Shown one piece after another: positions 1 through 7,770 of a DNA stretch of 8,380 nucleotides. The position numbers and the translations under genes are program-made. Under the pieces are notes generated by a model. It made no database searches, was not told the origin of the DNA, and saw only the letters and a list, made by a program, of their open reading frames with translations. Positions within the stretch are counted from its first letter, which is position 1. Every line of letters begins with the position of its first letter. Location: assembly GCA_910578615.1 (NCBI GenBank), contig CAJTRI010000013.1, positions 23,310 through 31,689 of the forward strand, in the 5' to 3' direction. This DNA comes from an uncultured Duncaniella sp. GTDB lineage: Bacteria; Bacteroidota; Bacteroidia; Bacteroidales; Muribaculaceae.

Positions 1-20
1 CTTTACGCTCATGAAAACGA

Positions 21-77
21 GAACAAACTCAGCCGGGCGCGGGAGAGTAACTCCGCCAGCCCGGCGGCAGTTTGTTC
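21..77 (+). promoter_or_regulatory. Structured leader hairpin upstream of the RNase E/G gene
   Basis: An outer stem pairs GAACAAACT (21-29) with AGTTTGTTC (69-77), nine base pairs. Inside it GCCGGGC (32-38) pairs with GCCCGGC (59-65), and GGAG (42-45) pairs with CTCC (51-54) around the loop AGTAA. The downstream side (TTCTTGCTTTCGTTAA) has broken T runs, so it is only a mediocre intrinsic terminator for a gene ending before the window. It could instead be a folded 5' leader of the ribonuclease gene. The E. coli rne leader is known to fold and mediate feedback control of its own mRNA, but any parallel here is inference. The pairing is directly visible; the function is not. Confidence 0.6.
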
Positions 78-120
78 TTGCTTTCGTTAATGAAACTTAT
101 ACAGAAAGGATCCAATCTAA

Positions 121-1743
121 ATGAAAAGTGAACTGATTGTCGATGTCCAGCCTTCGGAGGTCTCAATAGCCCTTCTCGAAGATTCGCGCCTTGTCTCCTT
201 GCAGAAGGAAGCGCGAAACATCGCTTACGCGGTCGGTGACATCTATCTGGCAAAGGTAAAGAAACTGATGCCGGGACTTAACGCAGCCTTCGTCAACGTA
301 GGATACGAGAAAGACGCTTTTCTTCATTATCTGGATCTTGGTTCGCAATTCTCTACCTACGCCTCTTTCCTCAAAAGCGTCCTTGTGGACAAAAAACCTG
401 ACGCTTCGGTATCAAAAATCAAGCGTCTCCCTGATATTGACAAGCATGGTTCCATCACAGGTGTGCTTCAATCAGGCCAGGAACTCCTCGTACAGATTGT
501 CAAGGAACCCATATCCTCAAAAGGCCCCCGTCTGACAACGGAGATAACATTTACAGGTCGCTACATGGTGCTAATCCCGTTCGGCGACAAGATTTCCGTG
601 TCACAGAAAATCAAGACCACCGAGGAGAAACTGCGTCTGCGCCAGCTCATAGACAGTATACGCCCAAAGAACTTCGGAGTCATCATACGCACCTCGGCAG
701 AGGGTAAAAGCGTCCGTGAACTCCATCATGAGCTAAAAACCCTCCTCCACTGCTGGGAGGAGACCATAGAAAAGGCCCGCAAGGCCTCGGCCCCGGCATT
801 GATCTTTGAGGAAGAAAGCCGTATAGTGGGTATGCTTAGGGATGTCTTCTCTCCCACATTCGAGAGCATCCATGTCAATGACAGCGAGATATTCGGCCAG
901 ATTGAGAAATATGTGGCCCTTATAGCCCCTGAAAGCAAGGATATTGTCAGGCTATATGACTGCGATGTCCCTATCTTTGACCACTTCGGTATCACGCGCC
1001 AGATAAAGTCATCGTTTGGCAAGACCGTGTCATTCAGGTCGGGGGCATATATAATCATCGAGCATACAGAGGCACTGCATGTCATAGATGTCAATTCGGG
1101 CAACAGATCAAAGGCGGCTCCTGATCAGGAGAGCAACGCCCTTGAAGTCAACCTGCGCGCCGCTGACGAGATAGCCCGGCAGCTGCGTCTGCGCGACATG
1201 GGCGGTATCATCGTCATAGACTTCATAGACATGAACAAGGCGGAACACCGCCAGAAGCTATATGAGCACATGAAGGAGATTATGGCAAATGACCGTGCCC
1301 GTCATAACATACTGCCTCTGAGTAAATTCGGACTTATGCAGATTACGCGCCAGCGCGTGCGTCCCGCCCTTGACATCATCACCACCGAGGAATGTCCGTC
1401 ATGCCACGGGAAAGGGGAGATTCCTCCCTCCCTTCTGTTTACCGACACACTTCACGAGAAGCTCTCATATCTTGTAAACACGCTTAAAGTCAAGCATTTC
1501 ATCCTGTATGTACATCCCTATGTCGCTGCATATCTCAAAAAGGGTTTTCCCTCCCTTTATCGCAGCTGGCAGTGGGAATTCGGATTCAACTTCCGCGTCA
1601 AGCCCGATGAGTCGCTGGCCTATCTCCAATACCGTGTCCTTGACGCCGACCGCAACGAGATAGACTTGAAGGAAGAAAAAGATATTGTGTCGTCAGCATC
1701 AAAGCAGAAATCACGAACCAAGACCATAGGGAAAGAAGAATAG
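121..1743 (+). CDS. rng: Ribonuclease E/G family endoribonuclease
   Basis: This is a 540-residue RNase E/G family protein, a cytoplasmic endonuclease that cuts single-stranded RNA in rRNA maturation and mRNA decay. An S1-type RNA-binding region runs from about residue 37 to 150 (AVGDIYLAKVKKLMPGLNAAF, then FVNVGYEKDAFLH). The 5'-end sensor segment has IIRTSAEGKS at 188-197. The metal-binding aspartates are D323 in VIDVNSGNRS and D367 in IIVIDFIDM, matching the two catalytic Asp of E. coli RNase E. CPSCHGKG at 425-432 supplies the two Zn-link cysteines C425 and C428. The length is closer to E. coli RNase G (about 490) than to RNase E (about 1060): there is no long C-terminal degradosome scaffold, only a short charged tail after about 515. 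The ATG at 121 follows AAAGGA (105-110) by ten bases, a fair ribosome site. In many Bacteroidales an HU-like gene lies just upstream, but it is outside this window. The family call is secure; E versus G subtype is by length only. Confidence 0.96.
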   Translation: MKSELIVDVQPSEVSIALLEDSRLVSLQKEARNIAYAVGDIYLAKVKKLMPGLNAAFVNVGYEKDAFLHYLDLGSQFSTYASFLKSVLVDKKPDASVSKIKRLPDIDKHGSITGVLQSGQELLVQIVKEPISSKGPRLTTEITFTGRYMVLIPFGDKISVSQKIKTTEEKLRLRQLIDSIRPKNFGVIIRTSAEGKSVRELHHELKTLLHCWEETIEKARKASAPALIFEEESRIVGMLRDVFSPTFESIHVNDSEIFGQIEKYVALIAPESKDIVRLYDCDVPIFDHFGITRQIKSSFGKTVSFRSGAYIIIEHTEALHVIDVNSGNRSKAAPDQESNALEVNLRAADEIARQLRLRDMGGIIVIDFIDMNKAEHRQKLYEHMKEIMANDRARHNILPLSKFGLMQITRQRVRPALDIITTEECPSCHGKGEIPPSLLFTDTLHEKLSYLVNTLKVKHFILYVHPYVAAYLKKGFPSLYRSWQWEFGFNFRVKPDESLAYLQYRVLDADRNEIDLKEEKDIVSSASKQKSRTKTIGKEE

Positions 1744-1763
1744 AACTCTTTGTCCCTCGAAAC

Positions 1764-1809
1764 AACAACATCCGGCCGTATGTAAAATTACACACGGCCG
1801 GATGTTGTT
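1764..1809. terminator. Bidirectional intrinsic terminator between convergent genes
   Basis: AACAACATCCGGCCGT (1764-1779) pairs perfectly over 16 bases with ACGGCCGGATGTTGTT (1794-1809). Inside, after one A-C mismatch, TGTA (1781-1784) can pair with TACA (1789-1792). Plus-strand RNA leaves the stem into TTGTTTTATG; minus-strand RNA leaves into TTGTTGTTTCG. The hairpin starts 20 bases after the ribonuclease stop codon and 12 bases after the RND pump stop codon on the other strand, so it serves both converging units. Confidence 0.9.
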
Positions 1810-1821
1810 TTATGCTGTGAA

Positions 1822-4800
1822 TCATTCCTTATGGTCTTTGTTGTCACTATTATCGCTGTCGGTCATGATTTTGTCGGCCGATGCGAACAGCCCGGAAAGA
1901 TACTTTTCATTGAATTTGCGCAATATCTCCCAGAATCCCGGGACGAACAGGCTGCCGGCTATACCGTTTACGGCCATTCCGAATACCACTGCCGAGCCGA
2001 GAGCCACACGTGACGCCGCGCCGGCACCTGTGGCAAAGAGCATAGGCATCACTCCGAATACGAATGCGAGTGCTGTCATCATGATGGGGCGGAAACGCAG
2101 ACTGCCGGCATTCTGGGCAGACTGCCTTACGGGCAACCCGCTCTTACGGAAGTCTATGGCGTATTCTACTATCAGGATGGCATTCTTAGCCGCCAGACCG
2201 AGCAGAAGTATTATGCCTATCTGGGTGTATATGGATATGGACTGGTTCATGATGATGCACCCGAGAATCGTTCCGAGTATGGCTGTCGGCATGGATATGA
2301 TGACTGCCACAGGCGCCGTCCAACTTTCATACTGGGCTGCAAGGACGAGGAGCGTTATTATGACCGCGAATAGGAGCACGGTCGTTATTGTGGTGCCGGC
2401 CTGTGTTTCCTGATAGGCCTCGCCTGTCCATGCGTATGAGAAACGGTCTCCGACTGCCTCGTCCAGAATCTCTTTCATGGCCTCTATCCCGTCGGCCGAA
2501 GAGATCCCTTTTGCGGGAGTCCCTGTCACGGAGGCTGTGGTATACATGTTGTAACGGCTTACGGAGGCCTGCCCGGAAGATGGGATGACTTTGGCAAAAG
2601 ATGAGAAAGGCACCATGTTTCCTTCCGAATTGCGCACCGTCAGAGACGGTATGCCTCCGACTGTCGCTCGGGCTGCCTCGTCAGCGCTTATGTTCACTTG
2701 ATAGGTTCGTCCGAATTTGACGAAATCGTTTACATAACCTCCCCCCATGTACTGTGACAGGGTGGAATAGATGTCTTGGAGTTGGAGACCGAGCATTTTT
2801 GCCCGGTCTCGGTCTACCTTCACGGTATATTGTGGCACCGAGCCTTGGAACTGGGAGGTAAGTTGGGCTATACGGCTGTCTTTCTCAGCGAGTTCCTTCA
2901 TTCGGTCTACGGCATCGGCAAGCGCGTCTGCTCCGAGATTGTTTATATCAAGTATCTGCATAGTGGCGCCGGACGTCATCCCAAGACCGGGGATGGCCGG
3001 TGGGTTTATCGAGAATACTATCGGTTGCTGGTATCCGGCCGCGATTTCGTTGGCTTTGGCTATGACTGAATTTACATCCTGTCCCTTCCCCCGGCGCTCG
3101 CTCCATGGTTTGAGCACTACGAACAGTGTCCCTGTATTGCCGCCTGTGCCGCCTCCCATCATAGACTGTCCTGTGATGGCTATTACGTTTGCCACCTCGG
3201 GAATCTGCTGTATCTTGTCGGAGATGGATGTGACTACCTTGTCTGTGCGGTCGAGAGCCGAACCGGTAGGGAGCTGGATCGAGGTCATGAAGAATCCCTG
3301 GTCTTCCTCGGGTATATAACTTGTAGGCCATTTGATGAATCCCCAGAAGGCTATCAGGCATAGTATGAAATAGATGCCTATGGAGACTAACGGATGTCTG
3401 AGAATAGAGCCGACCCATGACGTGTATTTTGCCAGAGTGGCGTTCCAGCCCTTGTTGAACCAGCGGTATAGGAAGAACCGGCTTCCTGTCTGTTCCTTTT
3501 TACGCAGGAAGAGGGCACACATGGCCGGTGTGAAAGTGAGGGCGTTGAATCCCGAGAATGCCACGGAGGTGGCTATGGTGAGTGCGAACTGTTTGTAAAG
3601 AGAGCCGGTTATGCCGCTGATGAAGGCTGTCGGGATGAAGACGGACAAAAGCACCAGCACCTCTCCTATGATAGGCCCTTGAAGTTCCTTCATTGCTTTT
3701 TCGGCACTTTGTCGCGGTGTCAGCTTTCCCTCCTGAACCAGTCTGGCACAGTCTTCGACTACCACGATGGCATCATCCACCACGATGGCTATCGCGAGGA
3801 CAAGGCCGAAAAGGGTGAGGGTGTTCAGCGTGAATCCCAACAGCTTCATCACGGTGAATGTGGCTATCAGTGATACGGGAATGGCTATCATAGGGATGAT
3901 CACGGCTCTCCAACTTTGGAGGAAGAGGAGGATTACTATCATCACTATAAGCGTCGTTTCCACGAAGGTGACGAGAACCTCGTCGATAGAAGCATCAACG
4001 AAATCGGTGGTGTCCAGAATGATACGGTAGTCCACACCCTCGGGAAAATATTGTGACAGTTCCTTCATTTTGGCTTTGACATCGGCTGCCACCTGTATGG
4101 CGTTTGCTCCGGGAAGCTGTTGCACGCCTATCAGCCCGGCGTCGTGTCCGGATATATGGGAGATGACGGAATAACTGTCGCTGCCGAGTTCTACCCGGGC
4201 TATGTCTTTGAGATGAAGCAGGCTTCCGTCCTCGTTGGCTCTGAGCACGATGTTACCGAACTCCTCGGCACTTTGAAGCTGTCCTTGGGCTGTCAGTGTG
4301 AACTGCATCTCCACATCGCTTTTGGCAGGAGGCGTACCGACGCTGCCCGCCGAGACCTCCATGTTCTGAGAGCGTATCATTCCGGCCACATCTGACGGAG
4401 TCAGACCCCTGACATTCATCTTGTCAGGATCGAGCCATATCCTCATACTGTATTCGCCGGCGCCGAACGCCCCGGCCCCGCCAACGCCGTTTATACGTGA
4501 CAGCTCGTCAATTATATTGAGTTTGGCATAGTTGGTAAGGTAGAGGGACGAGCGGCTGTCATCAGTGCTCTCGATCGCGATGAACAGGATTATGTTTGAA
4601 GCTTCGGCGGTGACTGAGACCCCCTGCTCCTTTACGGCGGTAGGAAGCTGTGACTCGGCAAGAGATATGCGGTTCTGTATCTTCACCGAGGCCTCGTCAA
4701 GGTCTGTCCCGTTTTCAAAGGTGACGGTAAGGCTGTATGATCCGTTGTCAGAGTTGGAACTCATGTACATCATGCCTTCCACTCCGTTTACCTGCTCCTC

Positions 4801-4998
4801 TATCGGTTCGCCCACAACCTTGGCCACGGTCTCAGCATCGGCTCCGGGATAAGATGCGTTTACCATGACGGTAGGCGGGGTGATATTCGGATACTGCGCT
4901 ATGGGCAGTGTCTTTACCGTGATAAGTCCCACGATTACCATTAGGATGGCAAGGACAGTGGCGAATATCGGACGGTCTATAAAGAATTTTGACAGCAT
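1822..4998 (-). CDS. RND (HAE-1 family) multidrug efflux pump, inner-membrane subunit
   Basis: This 1058-residue protein belongs to the hydrophobe/amphiphile RND transporters (AcrB/MexB type, usually about 1030-1060). They work as inner-membrane trimers that drive drug or lipophile export with the proton gradient. The start MLSKFFIDRPIFATVLAILM is the classic first membrane helix. The proton-relay residues are all present: D408-D409 in AIVVDDAIVVVED (TM4), K938 in GLAAKNAILIVEYA (TM10), and R968 and T975 in RFRPIMMTALAF (TM11). Two large periplasmic loops lie at about 30-340 and 560-870, and TGAGAASR at 990-997 matches the conserved last-helix region. A glycine-rich stretch at 614-623 (GGGTGGN) lies where the switch loop of AcrB sits. 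The C-terminal tail (1046-1058) is short and highly charged. The ATG is 27 bases past the adaptor stop, with no clear Shine-Dalgarno, as is usual in Bacteroidota. It is the last gene of the operon. The substrate cannot be read from sequence; AcrB-like symbols are avoided because orthology is unproven. Confidence 0.97.
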   Translation of the reverse strand: MLSKFFIDRPIFATVLAILMVIVGLITVKTLPIAQYPNITPPTVMVNASYPGADAETVAKVVGEPIEEQVNGVEGMMYMSSNSDNGSYSLTVTFENGTDLDEASVKIQNRISLAESQLPTAVKEQGVSVTAEASNIILFIAIESTDDSRSSLYLTNYAKLNIIDELSRINGVGGAGAFGAGEYSMRIWLDPDKMNVRGLTPSDVAGMIRSQNMEVSAGSVGTPPAKSDVEMQFTLTAQGQLQSAEEFGNIVLRANEDGSLLHLKDIARVELGSDSYSVISHISGHDAGLIGVQQLPGANAIQVAADVKAKMKELSQYFPEGVDYRIILDTTDFVDASIDEVLVTFVETTLIVMIVILLFLQSWRAVIIPMIAIPVSLIATFTVMKLLGFTLNTLTLFGLVLAIAIVVDDAIVVVEDCARLVQEGKLTPRQSAEKAMKELQGPIIGEVLVLLSVFIPTAFISGITGSLYKQFALTIATSVAFSGFNALTFTPAMCALFLRKKEQTGSRFFLYRWFNKGWNATLAKYTSWVGSILRHPLVSIGIYFILCLIAFWGFIKWPTSYIPEEDQGFFMTSIQLPTGSALDRTDKVVTSISDKIQQIPEVANVIAITGQSMMGGGTGGNTGTLFVVLKPWSERRGKGQDVNSVIAKANEIAAGYQQPIVFSINPPAIPGLGMTSGATMQILDINNLGADALADAVDRMKELAEKDSRIAQLTSQFQGSVPQYTVKVDRDRAKMLGLQLQDIYSTLSQYMGGGYVNDFVKFGRTYQVNISADEAARATVGGIPSLTVRNSEGNMVPFSSFAKVIPSSGQASVSRYNMYTTASVTGTPAKGISSADGIEAMKEILDEAVGDRFSYAWTGEAYQETQAGTTITTVLLFAVIITLLVLAAQYESWTAPVAVIISMPTAILGTILGCIIMNQSISIYTQIGIILLLGLAAKNAILIVEYAIDFRKSGLPVRQSAQNAGSLRFRPIMMTALAFVFGVMPMLFATGAGAASRVALGSAVVFGMAVNGIAGSLFVPGFWEILRKFNEKYLSGLFASADKIMTDSDNSDNKDHKE

Positions 4999-5025
4999 GG
5001 ATGTAGGCTTCTAAAAGATGATATT

Positions 5026-6141
5026 TCATTTTACAGACCTTGGATAGATTTCCATGCCGTTGCGTACGTTCAGCATGGCCTCGGTGATATAGCGTGTCCC
5101 TGGGGAGATTCCGTCCGTTATGACACGGAGTGTGTCATGATACAGTTCGCCGATTGTGACGGGGGTATATACGACACGGTTTGAATCATTCACGGTATAG
5201 AGATATTTGCCTCCTTGGTCGCTGCATACAGATGCGTCTTTGACCAATATGGCGTTCTTCCTTATGCCGTAAGGAAGGTCTATCTTGACATACATTCCCT
5301 GTCGTAGTTCGTCATAAGGATTGTCAATCTTGCAGTTGGCACTCATGGTGCCCGTGCTCTTGTCAAGGGATGGAGCGAGATATGTCACGGCTCCCGTGTA
5401 GGCGTGCGGGAGTGGCTCGGAGAATGAGACAGGGATTTTTGAGAGATTTATCGAGTCGGGCCGGTTCGTCGAGTTTACGATGTCGAGATAACGTTCGTCC
5501 TCGATGTAGAACTGTGCCGACATACTTGAATTGTCAAATATGGTGGTAACCTTGACGGGTGAGGCCTCGCCGTTTATGAATGCCCCGGTGTCAAATACGC
5601 CTGTGGCTATCCGTCCTGAGATAGGGGCGGTGATCTTGCAATAGCCCAGAAGCCGCCTTGCATCGTCGAGAGATGCCTGTGCGTTCTTCACTGATGCCTC
5701 TGCCTGTTCGAGGCTGCTCTGCGCCTGGCTTACCTCCATCTTGCTGACGGCATCGCTTTCGAGAGCTTTCTTCACGGCGGCATAATGTTGGGCGGCATAG
5801 TCTCGTGAGCTTATTGCTGTGGTCAGGGCGGCCTGAGCCTGCCTCACCTTGTCGATGTAGGCCGACGGGTCTATGGTGTAGAGCACCTGTCCTTTGGCCA
5901 CGTTGCTTCCCTTGTCGAAATTCTGGGTGAGTATCTGGCCGTCTACCTTGCACATCACGTCCACCTCGCTATTGGCAGAAAGAGTGCCGGGATAAGTTTT
6001 CGACAACACGATATCCTGTACGATTGTTTTTGCCACGCTGACGGTATCGACAGATGATCTGGTACTGCTGTCTTGCGCGGATCGGTGGCAGGAGGCAAGC
6101 GCGATGGGCAGGATGCCGGCTATGAGGAGAGTCTTTTTCAT
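5026..6141 (-). CDS. RND efflux periplasmic adaptor (membrane fusion protein), lipoprotein
   Basis: This 371-residue AcrA/MexA-type adaptor bridges the RND pump and the outer-membrane channel in the periplasm. The N-terminus is a lipoprotein signal peptide with lipobox LASC, giving lipidated C18. No acidic residues directly follow the Cys (HRSAQDSS), so it lacks the acidic surface-export signal described for Bacteroidota lipoproteins and probably faces the periplasm. Then come the first half of the lipoyl domain (about 56-92, VDGQI and KGSNVAKGQVLYTIDP), an alpha-hairpin rich in Ala, Gln and Glu (about 93-165), the second lipoyl half (about 168-191, KITAPISGRIATGVFDTGAF), a beta-barrel (about 197-290, ending RQGMYVKIDLP) and a membrane-proximal domain (about 295-365). 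It is slightly shorter than AcrA (397). It lies 25 bases after the channel gene and 27 before the pump gene, so the three are almost certainly co-transcribed. Confidence 0.96.
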   Translation of the reverse strand: MKKTLLIAGILPIALASCHRSAQDSSTRSSVDTVSVAKTIVQDIVLSKTYPGTLSANSEVDVMCKVDGQILTQNFDKGSNVAKGQVLYTIDPSAYIDKVRQAQAALTTAISSRDYAAQHYAAVKKALESDAVSKMEVSQAQSSLEQAEASVKNAQASLDDARRLLGYCKITAPISGRIATGVFDTGAFINGEASPVKVTTIFDNSSMSAQFYIEDERYLDIVNSTNRPDSINLSKIPVSFSEPLPHAYTGAVTYLAPSLDKSTGTMSANCKIDNPYDELRQGMYVKIDLPYGIRKNAILVKDASVCSDQGGKYLYTVNDSNRVVYTPVTIGELYHDTLRVITDGISPGTRYITEAMLNVRNGMEIYPRSVK

Positions 6142-6166
6142 TGTATATTGTTTTTTGACGGGAAGG

Positions 6167-7552
6167 CTATTTGTCGGGTGTTCCGCCGAGGGCTTTGTAG
6201 AGATTTACGAGTGCCAGTAGCGCGTTGCCTTGTGCTACGGCGAGAGAGTTGGCGCAGTTGAGCCAGTCGATCTGGGCGTTGACCACGTTTGTGAATGGTG
6301 ACAGCCCTTGCGTGTACTGGTCTATTGATAGAGAGAAAGCCTCCTTGCTGTCGGCGAGTACGATACTTTCGAGTTCTACCGTGCGTATGGCGGCGCTATA
6401 TGCTGAAAGACAGTTGCTGACTTCCTCTACCGCCGTCATAACTGTAAGATTGTAGTTGTCTATTCCGGCCTCCATCTGTTCGCGGGCCTGTGCGAGGGCA
6501 TACTTCCTCCCCAGTCCGTCAAACAAAGTCCATGACAGCGTAGGGCCTACCGAGTATGTGAAACTGTCGCCGTTGAAAAGCTTGCCGGCTTTTTCGGATG
6601 AGAATCCCACGGTGCCGTCCAGAGACAGGGTTGGCAGAAAATCCTTTTTGGCTATTCCTATCTGCGCTGCATATCCGGCCAGAGTGGCCTCTGCCTCGGC
6701 TATGTCGGGTCTTCTGCGCAGAAGGTCGGCCGGGATGCCGGCCGGGATGATGTGGTTGAAAGATGGCAGCGTGGCATTTTGGCTGTCAGGGATTGAAAGT
6801 TGGCCGGGATATTCTCCGAGAAGTATGGCGAGAGCGCCAAGAGTCTGTGTGAGCGATGCCTCTAATCTCGGGACGGTTACCATGGTGTTGCCATAGACTG
6901 TCTTTGCCTGTGCGACATCGAGTTTCGACACCAGTCCGGCCTCGTGGCGGGCCTCGGTGATTTTCAGCACCTTGTCTTCTGACTCCATATGTTCGCGTGC
7001 CACTTCGAGCTGTCTTTGTGCCAGACGGTAGTTTATGTAATATGTCGCTATGTCGGCGATGAGGCTTATCATCGCTCCGCGATATTCTGCACGCGACATC
7101 TGCAAATCGCTTTTCTTGCTTCTGACTTGTGACGAGATTTTTCCAAATACATCGATTTCCCAGCTCATCTTTGCCCCTATGCTGAACTGGTCGGCCTCTG
7201 TCGCTCTTGATCTTGAACGTGTGTATCCTGCGCCTATATCAATCTGCGGGAAGTATGAGCTTTTCGCGCCGAGTACGGCCAGACGGGCCGCTTCCATGCG
7301 TCTGGATGCCTGCGCGAGATTGAGGTTGCGTTCGATACCGACGGAGACGAGCGAGTCGAGGACAGGGTCGTCAAACGACTGCCACCATTCGGTATCATCA
7401 GGTATGATGTCAGACACTATTCCTTCATATCCCCACTTCTCAGGCATAGGCGTTCGTAGACAGATTGGCTCTTCCCCGTCGTCGGCATAGGCGTTTGGCG
7501 CTAATGTGGCAAGGAGGACTCCGGCGGTCAAAACGTGAAAGCAATTTCTCAT
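6167..7552 (-). CDS. Outer-membrane efflux channel, TolC/OprM superfamily (NodT type)
   Basis: This 461-residue outer-membrane factor is the exit duct of the tripartite pump: a trimer with an outer-membrane barrel and a long periplasmic helical tunnel. The signal peptide (MRNCFHVLTAGVLLATLAPN) ends in AYA before D24, a type I cleavage site. There is no lipobox Cys near the N-terminus, unlike OprM and many NodT-type members, so it is probably not lipidated. The family marker WWQSFDDPVLDSLV is at 56-69. Two homologous halves follow, each with long amphipathic helices; the second begins around GIPADLLRRRPDIAEAEATL (272-291), the best-known signature of the family. FLPTLSLDG and SWTLFDGLGRK mark the beta strands and adjoining helix of repeat two, and QYTQGLSPFTNVVNAQ (412-427) is typical of its last helix. 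It is the first gene of the operon; the ATG at 7552 is preceded by an A/T-rich region without a clear ribosome site. Confidence 0.95.
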   Translation of the reverse strand: MRNCFHVLTAGVLLATLAPNAYADDGEEPICLRTPMPEKWGYEGIVSDIIPDDTEWWQSFDDPVLDSLVSVGIERNLNLAQASRRMEAARLAVLGAKSSYFPQIDIGAGYTRSRSRATEADQFSIGAKMSWEIDVFGKISSQVRSKKSDLQMSRAEYRGAMISLIADIATYYINYRLAQRQLEVAREHMESEDKVLKITEARHEAGLVSKLDVAQAKTVYGNTMVTVPRLEASLTQTLGALAILLGEYPGQLSIPDSQNATLPSFNHIIPAGIPADLLRRRPDIAEAEATLAGYAAQIGIAKKDFLPTLSLDGTVGFSSEKAGKLFNGDSFTYSVGPTLSWTLFDGLGRKYALAQAREQMEAGIDNYNLTVMTAVEEVSNCLSAYSAAIRTVELESIVLADSKEAFSLSIDQYTQGLSPFTNVVNAQIDWLNCANSLAVAQGNALLALVNLYKALGGTPDK

Positions 7553-7640
7553 AACAGTGGATGTCTTCTACATAAAAATCCAACATCGGTTGTGTCGCTT
7601 TGGTTTTCAGTATTGTCTTGTTTTTGTATTTGGCGCGAGA

Positions 7641-7676
7641 ATAAAAGAGTCGGAGCAGCTTCACGCTGCCCCGACT
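7641..7676 (-). terminator. Intrinsic terminator or attenuator in the efflux operon leader
   Basis: In minus-strand RNA, AGTCGGGGCAGC (7676 to 7665) pairs with GCTGCTCCGACT (7659 to 7648) around the loop GTGAA: 12 pairs, one of them G-U. That G-U pair (7670 with 7654) would be an A-C mismatch in plus-strand RNA. The exit sequence CTCTTTTATTCT is T-rich only on the minus strand. Both facts assign it to the minus strand. It lies 95 bases before the efflux channel start codon and downstream of the likely operon promoter. It could end a small upstream RNA or act as a conditional attenuator of the pump operon. Confidence 0.8.
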
Positions 7677-7693
7677 TAATAAACCATAGTAAA

Positions 7694-7706
7694 TGTGATT
7701 TTCACA
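7694..7706. promoter_or_regulatory. 13-base palindrome in the efflux operon leader
   Basis: TGTGATTTTCACA is a perfect inverted repeat with arms TGTGA and TCACA and a three-base centre. It lies about 25-35 bases downstream of the predicted transcription start, where a repressor could block transcription, or where the RNA could form a five-pair hairpin. The arms look like those of a CRP site, but CRP sites have a six-base spacer, so I do not call it one. No regulator gene is in the window to pair with it. Confidence 0.4.
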
Positions 7707-7736
7707 GGTAGTTATGTAGTTGTATAGTATTCGATG

Positions 7737-7770
7737 CAAAATTATAGTTTATTGAGTTGAAAAAAGGTGC
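7737..7770 (-). promoter_or_regulatory. Likely promoter of the tripartite efflux operon
   Basis: On the minus strand TAATTTTG (7744 to 7737) matches the Bacteroidota -7 box TAnnTTTG and is preceded by further AT bases (TATAATTTTG). The -33 element is poor: only a run of T (around 7770-7762) rather than TTTG at the expected distance. Transcription would start near 7730, giving a leader of roughly 180 bases before the channel gene. No better match was found between here and the start codon on this strand. Confidence 0.5.

Noticed and set aside
11..124. A 37-codon plus-strand frame (ATG at 11) whose TGA overlaps the rng start codon as ATGA
   Set aside because: It runs straight through the GC-rich leader hairpin, and its sequence is Arg/Pro-rich with no family resemblance. 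The overlap is probably coincidental.
1802..2413. A 203-codon plus-strand frame and other long plus-strand frames opposite the RND pump and channel genes
   Set aside because: These are antisense shadows of strongly supported coding genes. Their start sites have no support and the proteins resemble nothing known.
7694..7706. CRP-binding site reading of TGTGA-TTT-TCACA
   Set aside because: The CRP consensus has six bases between the arms and this has three. The arms alone are not enough.
7440..7739. A 99-codon minus-strand frame covering the efflux leader and the start of the channel gene
   Set aside because: It is out of frame with the well-supported channel gene, crosses the terminator-like hairpin, and shows no protein-family features.
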